A DNA stretch of 9,442 nt from Oscillospiraceae bacterium. GTDB lineage: Bacteria; Bacillota_A; Clostridia; Monoglobales; WRBX01. The DNA lies in NCBI GenBank assembly GCA_009784335.1, contig WRBX01000016.1, positions 1 to 9,442 of the forward strand, in the 5' to 3' direction. The notes under the pieces were generated by a model, which made no database searches, was not told the DNA's origin, and saw nothing but the letters and a program-made list of their open reading frames with translations. Position numbers and translations under genes: made by a program. Below are positions 4,639 to 9,442 of this stretch, in pieces (the first letter of the stretch is position 1; each line of letters begins with the position of its first letter).

Positions 4639-7608
4639 ATGTTCAAAAAGTATCTAAGTATAATCGTAGCACTCACAATGGTCTTCGCAATTGGCTTTCC
4701 AATGCAAAAAGCACAAGCAAATGAGATTCATCCTAATGATGCTAATATACCTAGTGTCTTAACAGCAAATGAAACTTTAATGGGAGCCAATGACGGATGG
4801 ATAAAAAATCAAGATGCCACTTACATAATTGAAATTGCAACCAACGCAGCATTCACCACAGGTAATAGAATTGTGCAACCAAATACAACGCAAGAGAAGT
4901 TGTCGCCGGGAACATATTTCATTCGTTGGGCAGCATTCGGCTCTTTTGGTGCGGGCACGCAAGTTTTAATTAGAACAATACTGCCCGGCACACCTCTAAT
5001 TTCAGGCGGAGAGTATATTATATATAAAGATACCGATCTTTCAACTCCTCTTGGCACTCGTACTTTCCTTGCAAATGCAGTCGACCTCTGCGGCACCGAT
5101 GGTGCTTACACAATAATCGCCACAATGGATGACAATAATGTCTCGCCAAGTCATATCACCATTCCGGTCAATAAAACCATAACACTCAAATCAGAAAATA
5201 TTGGGGAACTTAGAACTATTATTCAACCAAATATGTCCAGGCATTTCAATGTTCAAGGCAATCTAATACTTGAAAATATTGTTGTTGAAGGAATAAGTGC
5301 AACTATATCTAGTGGCTATGCTGGTGGCATTTCTGTGGGCAATAGCGCGATATTGACGATGAAAAACCATTCTGCTATACAATATTGCACTGCTTGGTCT
5401 GGCGGCGGTGGTGTGCAAATTGGCAGTGGTGGCACATTGAACATGATAGATAATTCAATAATAGCTTATAATAAAGCTGGAAATTCTGCGGGTGTAAATG
5501 TTGGTGGAACACTAAATATGTCTGGAAGTGCAACGATAAAAGGAAATGAAGCGAATAATGGCGCTGGTGTAGGTAATTTCAGCGGTGTAGTTAATATGGA
5601 AGGTGAATCTAGCATATGTGGAAATGTAGCTAGTAATTATGGCGGAGGTATACGAAACGCAAATGGTGATGGTATTATTAATATTTGGGGCAGCGCATCA
5701 GTTTGCCATAATGAAGCATCTCTATCTGGTGGCGGCATTTATAATGTAGGAACTTTGAATGTAGAAGGAAGTGCAACGATAATAAATAATGAAGTTTACA
5801 ATGATAGCCAAGATGTTGCTATCGGTGGTGGGGTGAACAACTATGGCACAGCAAACATTAAAAATGCCGCAAGCATAAGTGGAAATAGAGCTTTTTTTGG
5901 TGGAGGAGTATACAACGCTAACGGAATTCTGAATATGTTTGACTATTCTTTAATTAGTGGGAATGAAGCTTATGAGAGGGGAGAGGGTGGCGGCGTCAAC
6001 AGCACCGGATATGGCGAAGTGAATATGTATGATTACGCGACTATAAGCGAGAACACCGCAGGTCGTGGTGGCGGATTGACCAATTCCGGTTGGAGCATTG
6101 TCACTATGAAAGATTATTCAAAAATGGTTGGAAATTTAGCAAGTGTTGGCGGAGGAATTCATAACGGAAGTGTAATTAAATTGAAGGACAATGTTAGAGT
6201 AAGCAATAATTATGCAAGTAGCGGTGGCGGTGGAATTATAAACTATTATCAGCTTTTGATGCAAGATAATAGTACCATCAGTAATAATAAAGCAAGTGAA
6301 GGCGGCGGAGCATTGAATTTCCAGGCAGCTACATTTAAAATGCAAGGTAATTCTACAATAAGAGAAAATGAAGCTGAAGACGGTGGTGCTATATGGAATT
6401 ACGGTGATTTCATTATGCGAGATTATTCTTCAATAAGTGGAAATAAAGCAACGAATGACGGCGGCGGTATTTATAATTACTATCATAACGCTTTAAAGAT
6501 TACGGGATATGCATCTTTAATTGACAATGAAGCATTTAAGGATGGCGGTGCCATTTATGCTGGATTATTGGAATATGTTGAAGCTTCAAGCGGAGTAACC
6601 TTTGCCGGAAATACTGCCGATAATGACGCTTACTATATGATAGATGAAGATGATATAGCTTTGCATGATGAAAAAATCCAAGTGCCGCATTTTAACTTTT
6701 CTAACGGAATGCAATATGCATACAATAATTTAGACATCAGCTATACAAAAGGTTTGCAAGAGCCACTGCCAACTCAAATTCCGACTAATGAACCAACGCT
6801 GGAACCCACTATCTCTCCAACAAACGAGCCAACAATCGAACCAACAAATATCCCAACGCAAGCTCCTACGCAGATTCCTACACAGACTCCAACCCAAATT
6901 CCGACTGAACCCCCAACCGCTGAACCCACCTCAGCGCCAACTCCCGTCTCCCCATTCATAACCGATGACCATTTCGATTACATAAAAGGCTATGAAGATG
7001 GCGGATTCCGCCCTGGCAATAGCATGACACGCGCAGAAGTAGCGGTTATGTTCACTCGAATCATAAAAGAAGAAATACCGAATAGCTATGCGTTTTCGAA
7101 TAAATTTAGCGATGTGAAAGCTGGCGACTGGTTCGCCAAAGAAGTGGAATTCTTGGCAAGCTTAGAGATTATTGCGGGCTATGCCGAAGCGGGCGGCGGC
7201 AAGTATTTTGAGCCCTATGGGCAGATCACCCGCGCCGAGTTCGCCACTATCTGCTCGCGGTTTTTCGATTTGGAAACTAATAATGACATTAAATTCGGCG
7301 ATGTCCCCGGCAACCATTGGGCGTATGACGGCATCAATGGAATGGCGGCAAAAGGCTGGATTATCGGCTATTCCGAGGCCGGCGGCGGCAAATACTTCCT
7401 GCCGAATGGCGACATAACTCGCGCCGAGGTTGTCACCATTATAAATCGCATGCTGGGCCGAGTTTATGGAAATGTGGATAAACTCAAAATGAAAATTCCA
7501 TTCGATGTCCCCGCTAATTTCTGGGCATATCACGATATCCTCGAAGCCATGAACGCGCATGAATTTGAAATTCGCGATGGCAAAGAAGTGTGGACGAAAG
7601 TTAGATAG
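4639..7608 (+). CDS. Secreted beta-helix surface protein with SLH cell-wall anchors
   Basis: This 989-residue protein is exported and held on the cell wall. The signal peptide is residues 1-27 (likely AQA|NEI). Residues 28-224 are beta-rich and not recognised. Residues 225-664 hold about 16 repeats of 24-32 residues with GGG(I/V)YN and ISGNxA motifs, the pattern of a right-handed parallel beta-helix as in polymorphic-type adhesins. A Pro/Thr/Glu linker (709-770) leads to SLH units with GY-x-(D/E)-GG and TRAE motifs at 797-800, 864-867 and 927-930. The first unit lacks its N-terminal FxD part and a last half-unit (about 955-980) lacks TRAE. SLH domains bind pyruvylated secondary wall polymer. 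The start at 4639 has a G-rich site (4628-4633), a weak variant of the usual AGGAGG. The beta-helix part is visibly more AT-rich than the SLH part. The gene has its own promoter and terminator and lies between two 75-nt direct repeats. Its ligand cannot be told. Confidence 0.92.
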   Translation: MFKKYLSIIVALTMVFAIGFPMQKAQANEIHPNDANIPSVLTANETLMGANDGWIKNQDATYIIEIATNAAFTTGNRIVQPNTTQEKLSPGTYFIRWAAFGSFGAGTQVLIRTILPGTPLISGGEYIIYKDTDLSTPLGTRTFLANAVDLCGTDGAYTIIATMDDNNVSPSHITIPVNKTITLKSENIGELRTIIQPNMSRHFNVQGNLILENIVVEGISATISSGYAGGISVGNSAILTMKNHSAIQYCTAWSGGGGVQIGSGGTLNMIDNSIIAYNKAGNSAGVNVGGTLNMSGSATIKGNEANNGAGVGNFSGVVNMEGESSICGNVASNYGGGIRNANGDGIINIWGSASVCHNEASLSGGGIYNVGTLNVEGSATIINNEVYNDSQDVAIGGGVNNYGTANIKNAASISGNRAFFGGGVYNANGILNMFDYSLISGNEAYERGEGGGVNSTGYGEVNMYDYATISENTAGRGGGLTNSGWSIVTMKDYSKMVGNLASVGGGIHNGSVIKLKDNVRVSNNYASSGGGGIINYYQLLMQDNSTISNNKASEGGGALNFQAATFKMQGNSTIRENEAEDGGAIWNYGDFIMRDYSSISGNKATNDGGGIYNYYHNALKITGYASLIDNEAFKDGGAIYAGLLEYVEASSGVTFAGNTADNDAYYMIDEDDIALHDEKIQVPHFNFSNGMQYAYNNLDISYTKGLQEPLPTQIPTNEPTLEPTISPTNEPTIEPTNIPTQAPTQIPTQTPTQIPTEPPTAEPTSAPTPVSPFITDDHFDYIKGYEDGGFRPGNSMTRAEVAVMFTRIIKEEIPNSYAFSNKFSDVKAGDWFAKEVEFLASLEIIAGYAEAGGGKYFEPYGQITRAEFATICSRFFDLETNNDIKFGDVPGNHWAYDGINGMAAKGWIIGYSEAGGGKYFLPNGDITRAEVVTIINRMLGRVYGNVDKLKMKIPFDVPANFWAYHDILEAMNAHEFEIRDGKEVWTKVR
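5311..6630 (+). repeat. About 16 coding repeats (beta-helix rungs)
   Basis: Each unit begins with GGG or GG, then I/V/A and often YN, passes a strand such as LNM or VNM, and ends with ISGNxA or a variant (for example ISGNEA, ISENTA, INNEV). Units are well diverged at the DNA level, so slippage between identical copies is not evident. One unit near 5760-5835 carries an insertion (NDSQDVAI), a likely loop out of the helix. Confidence 0.8.
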
Positions 7609-7617
7609 AGTAGATTT

Positions 7618-7692
7618 GTAGGGGCGGCCCCACACTTAGTAAAACTGCTATCTAAATTGATATTGGTTTCTTAACTAAGTGTGGGGCCGCCC
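7618..7692. repeat. 75-nt hairpin element, copy 2
   Basis: This is the second copy, a direct repeat of 4477-4551 with one base difference and a distance of 3141 bp between equivalent positions. Its 19-nt arms (7622-7640 and 7674-7692) pair perfectly. It begins 9 nt after the stop codon of the SLH gene. Confidence 0.9.
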
Positions 7693-7699
7693 TCTTTTA
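7622..7699 (+). terminator. Intrinsic terminator of the SLH gene
   Basis: A perfect 19-bp GC-rich stem is followed by TCTTTTA (7693-7699). As in copy 1, the terminator runs straight into the -35 box of the next promoter, so it would insulate efp from the strongly expressed SLH gene. Confidence 0.65.
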
Positions 7700-7727
7700 T
7701 TGACAAATTTTTGTCGATGAATATAAT
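7700..7727 (+). promoter_or_regulatory. Consensus sigma-A promoter of efp
   Basis: TTGACA (7700-7705) and TATAAT (7722-7727) are both perfect, with a 16-nt spacer. The start of transcription would be near 7734, about 19 nt before the efp ATG. It probably drives efp and the two genes after it. Confidence 0.85.
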
Positions 7728-7752
7728 ATTTAAAGAAACGGAGAAAATAGTT

Positions 7753-8310
7753 ATGATTAACGCAGGAGATTTTAGAAATGGTTCAACCTTCGAAATGGAA
7801 GGTTCGGTTTGGCGGATTGTTGAATTTCAGCATGTTAAGCCGGGAAAGGGCGCTGCATTCGTGCGCACGAAATTGCGCGATGTGATTAACGATAGCGTGG
7901 TTGAGAAAACTTTTCGCCCCACCGAGAAGTTCCCCGAGGCGCAAATCGAGCATAAAAATATGGAATATTTATACGAAGATAGCGGGCTTTTCTATTTTAT
8001 GGACGGCGTGACCTACGAGCAAATTCCGCTCACCGCCGAGCAGCTTGGCGATGCGCTGAAGTTTGTGAAAGAAAATGATAGCGTTAAAATTTTATCGTAT
8101 AAAGGCAATGTTTTTGGCGTTGAGCCACCGAATTTTGTGGAATTAGTGGTTGTGGAAACCGAGCCGGGCGTGCGCGGCGATACGGCGACTAATGTGCAAA
8201 AACCTGCAAAACTTGAAACCGGCGCAATTGTCGCAGTTCCGATTTTCATCAATGAAGGCGAGAAAATTCGGGTTGACACGCGAAGCGGCGAGTATATGGA
8301 ACGAGCATAA
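7753..8310 (+). CDS. efp: Elongation factor P
   Basis: EF-P enters ribosomes stalled at consecutive prolines and restores peptide-bond formation. The product is 185 residues, the normal length, with three beta-barrel domains: a KOW-like N-terminal domain (1-65), a middle domain (about 66-126) and a C-terminal OB domain ending [12 protein letters not shown]. The exposed loop [10 protein letters not shown] has lysine 32 at the tip, the position that is modified in many bacteria. The start at 7753 is chosen because [10 protein letters not shown] is the usual EF-P beginning and GGAG (7740-7743) lies 9 nt upstream. The frame stays open back to a GTG at 7681, but that lies inside the terminator and upstream of the promoter. 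EF-P is a fitting neighbour here because the surface proteins upstream have Pro-rich stalks, including PPPP in the 3055 gene, although the link may be chance. Confidence 0.97.
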   Translation: MINAGDFRNGSTFEMEGSVWRIVEFQHVKPGKGAAFVRTKLRDVINDSVVEKTFRPTEKFPEAQIEHKNMEYLYEDSGLFYFMDGVTYEQIPLTAEQLGDALKFVKENDSVKILSYKGNVFGVEPPNFVELVVVETEPGVRGDTATNVQKPAKLETGAIVAVPIFINEGEKIRVDTRSGEYMERA

Positions 8311-8316
8311 AATTAA

Positions 8317-8372
8317 GTTAGAAGTTAGGAATTAGAAGTGTTTTTTCTAACTCATAACTTCTCATTTCTAAC
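8317..8372. repeat. AT-rich inverted repeat between efp and the zinc-ribbon gene
   Basis: 8322-8337 pairs with 8345-8360 at 14 of 16 positions around a 7-nt T-rich loop. An outer GTTAGAA (8317-8323) can also pair with TTCTAAC (8366-8372). The repeat is built of TTAGAAGTTAG-like words. It may lower readthrough from efp but is too AT-rich to call a terminator. Its right arm closely matches the signal-peptide DNA at 3092-3116 and 3826-3853. Confidence 0.7.
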
Positions 8373-8403
8373 TAAATTTATTTTGAAAGGAACTGAAAAA
8401 TAA

Positions 8404-8817
8404 ATGTCGATACCTACACCAAAATATGATGAACTCAAAAAACTTTTGGAAGAGCAAAGTTTTGAAAAAAGCGCCAAAGAATACAAGCTTTTCGAGGCGA
8501 TTATAACAACCTTGGGCGAAATCGAAAGCGATATAAATGAGACCAATGCACTAATGACCGAGATTGATGAGGATTTGGCTGATATCGAGGGTGAAATCTA
8601 TGAAGAGGTGGTGCTCGGCGATTTAAGCGAGCATTTATATGAAGAAGATGAGGTTTTCGAGCTGGAATGCCCGCATTGCCAAGCCAAAGTTTTCATTGAT
8701 GAGAGCGTGCTGATGCAGGACAAGATGAATTGCCCTAATTGCGGCAAAGAGCTTGAATTTGATTTGGAAGGCGAGGGTGGCTGCGGTGGATGCTGCGGCG
8801 GCTGCCAAGGATGCTGA
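8404..8817 (+). CDS. CD1247-type zinc-ribbon protein with Cys-rich tail
   Basis: This is a 137-residue acidic cytoplasmic protein. Residues 1-65 are helical (KxLFEAIITTLGEI, then a Glu/Asp-rich helix). Residues 89-113 form a zinc ribbon from CPHC (C89, C92) and CPNC (C110, C113), followed by GKELEFDLE. The build matches the family with a CD1247 N-terminal domain found in Clostridia, which is often next to efp; that recognition is from memory and the function is unknown. Unusual is the last stretch, GGCGGCCGGCQGC, with five cysteines (127, 130, 131, 134, 137), possibly a second metal site. The RBS AAAGGA (8386-8391) is 12 nt from the ATG. The DNA of the Cys tail also holds the ribosome site of lspA, so the two genes are probably translationally coupled. 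Confidence 0.8.
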   Translation: MSIPTPKYDELKKLLEEQSFEKSAKEYKLFEAIITTLGEIESDINETNALMTEIDEDLADIEGEIYEEVVLGDLSEHLYEEDEVFELECPHCQAKVFIDESVLMQDKMNCPNCGKELEFDLEGEGGCGGCCGGCQGC

Positions 8818-8818
8818 T

Positions 8819-9307
8819 ATGAAAAACAAAGCGAAATTCTTATGGATAATCCCTATTGTCATTGTCGTTCTCGATCAAGTGGCAAAATATTTTGTTATCA
8901 ATAACCTAATAATTTCTGAGCAGCTCACCCTAATCCCCGGCTTCCTATCTATCATGAAAATCTATAATTCGGGCATAATCCTGGGAATGTATTTTCACAA
9001 CAACAACCTAATCGCGATTATTTCACTTATGCTGGTTTGCATCATCTCAATTTTCGTATTCCTGTCGCAAAGCGGCAAAATCAAAAGCCATCTTTCGCGC
9101 GTTACTTTGGTCGCTTTCCACCTTATCATCGGCGGCGCGATTTCCAATATAATTGATAGAATTCTGCACAGTAGCGTGGTTGACTATATCCACCTCGATT
9201 TCATTAACTTCCCGATTTTCAACATCGCCGATATTGCCATAACCTCCGCCGCTATCCTGCTAATCTGGGAGATTTTGTTTGGAGCAGATATAGCAAATAA
9301 AAAATAA
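8819..9307 (+). CDS. lspA: Lipoprotein signal peptidase (signal peptidase II)
   Basis: LspA is an inner-membrane aspartyl protease that removes the signal peptide of lipoproteins after the lipobox cysteine is acylated. The product has 162 residues with four hydrophobic helices (about 7-26, 62-83, 93-112, 134-155). Family motifs are DQxxK (D19-K23), N50-SG, GAxxNxxDR with catalytic D113, VVDYI (119-124 region) and FNxAD with catalytic D138. The N50 motif reads NSGIILG rather than the common NxGAAF, a mild divergence. The start at 8819 is chosen because MKNKAKF fits the family and AAGGA (8808-8812) is 6 nt upstream; the frame is open back to 8753 but that part is the shadow of the Cys-rich tail. 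It begins 1 nt after the previous stop. The usual partner rluD, which often follows lspA, is not seen before the window ends. Confidence 0.93.
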   Translation: MKNKAKFLWIIPIVIVVLDQVAKYFVINNLIISEQLTLIPGFLSIMKIYNSGIILGMYFHNNNLIAIISLMLVCIISIFVFLSQSGKIKSHLSRVTLVAFHLIIGGAISNIIDRILHSSVVDYIHLDFINFPIFNIADIAITSAAILLIWEILFGADIANKK

Positions 9308-9308
9308 G

Positions 9309-9434
9309 CACACAGGTTACCTTCGGCAACACACAGATAAAACGGATTAACACAGATGTTTTTAACGCATTCGCGTTAAAAACGAAAAAAATAAAAAAAT
9401 CTGTGTAAATCTGTTGTGGCGAAGCCACCTGTGT
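9309..9434. repeat. Nested cruciform repeat after lspA
   Basis: ACACAGGT (9310-9317) pairs with ACCTGTGT (9427-9434). ACAGAT (9333-9338) pairs with ATCTGT (9409-9414), and 9345-9357 pairs with 9399-9411 at 12 of 13 positions. At the centre is a perfect 11-bp hairpin GTTTTTAACGC/GCGTTAAAAAC (9358-9383, loop ATTC). Small side hairpins lie in both arms: an imperfect one with loop TTC on the left (about 9316-9330), and GTGGC/GCCAC (9416-9428, loop GAA) on the right. No coding sequence is visible. The central stem is followed by A-rich, not T-rich, DNA on the + strand, so it is not a plain terminator. Confidence 0.75.
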
Positions 9435-9442
9435 ATTCGCGA

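Noticed and set aside
5311..6630. CRISPR-like or tandem DNA repeat in the SLH gene
   Set aside because: The repetition is at the protein level (beta-helix rungs), with diverged DNA and no constant repeat/spacer form.
6774..6959. Minus-strand open frame with Val/Gly repeats
   Set aside because: It is the complement of the Pro/Thr linker codons; no ribosome site or promoter.
7162..7635. 157-residue minus-strand open frame
   Set aside because: It is antisense to the SLH domains, whose motifs prove the + frame; no start signals seen.
7681..7752. Upstream GTG start for efp, adding 24 residues
   Set aside because: It lies inside the terminator stem and before the promoter, and EF-P proteins begin at [10 protein letters not shown].
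8753..8818. Upstream ATG start for lspA
   Set aside because: It gives an Ala-rich stretch that is the out-of-frame shadow of the Cys-rich tail; 8819 has a good ribosome site and a family-like N-terminus.

Overview
The window reads as chromosomal DNA from a Gram-positive, Clostridia-like bacterium of moderate GC content, probably an uncultured lineage. The basis is a set of S-layer homology (SLH) domains, a zinc-ribbon protein of the Clostridia-type CD1247 family directly after efp, consensus sigma-A promoters and good Shine-Dalgarno sites. Intergenic DNA is crowded with palindromic repeats. Every gene I can support is on the + strand.

Left part (3-4412): a large M23-type zinc peptidase gene, open at the left edge so that its true start lies outside the window. 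Two small paralogous genes follow. Each encodes a signal peptide, one beta-rich extracellular domain, a Pro-rich stalk and a C-terminal membrane anchor. A beta-rich module in the middle of the peptidase resembles the domain of the two small proteins, so the three may form one cell-surface unit.

Middle (4477-7692): a 989-residue surface protein with a signal peptide, about 16 Gly-rich parallel beta-helix repeats, a Pro/Thr-rich linker and C-terminal SLH cell-wall anchors. The gene, with its own consensus promoter, is bracketed by two direct copies of a 75-nt hairpin element that differ at one base. Each copy looks like a terminator for the gene before it, and each is followed within 6-7 nt by a perfect TTGACA/TATAAT promoter for the gene after it.

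Right part (7753-9307): housekeeping genes efp (elongation factor P), a CD1247-type zinc-ribbon protein and lspA (lipoprotein signal peptidase). The last two are 1 nt apart, and all three are probably co-transcribed from the promoter at 7700.

Almost every gene gap carries a different family of inverted repeat: AT-rich types at 2908-3040, 3641-3734 and 8317-8372, a GC-rich double hairpin at 4419-4456, the 75-nt element twice, and a nested cruciform at 9309-9434. The most notable observations are the possibly excisable adhesin cassette between the 75-nt copies, and the close match between the signal-peptide DNA of both small surface proteins and the arm of the intergenic repeat at 8345-8372. 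I see no tRNA, rRNA, CRISPR array, transposase or defence system. No intergenic stretch exceeds about 230 bases.
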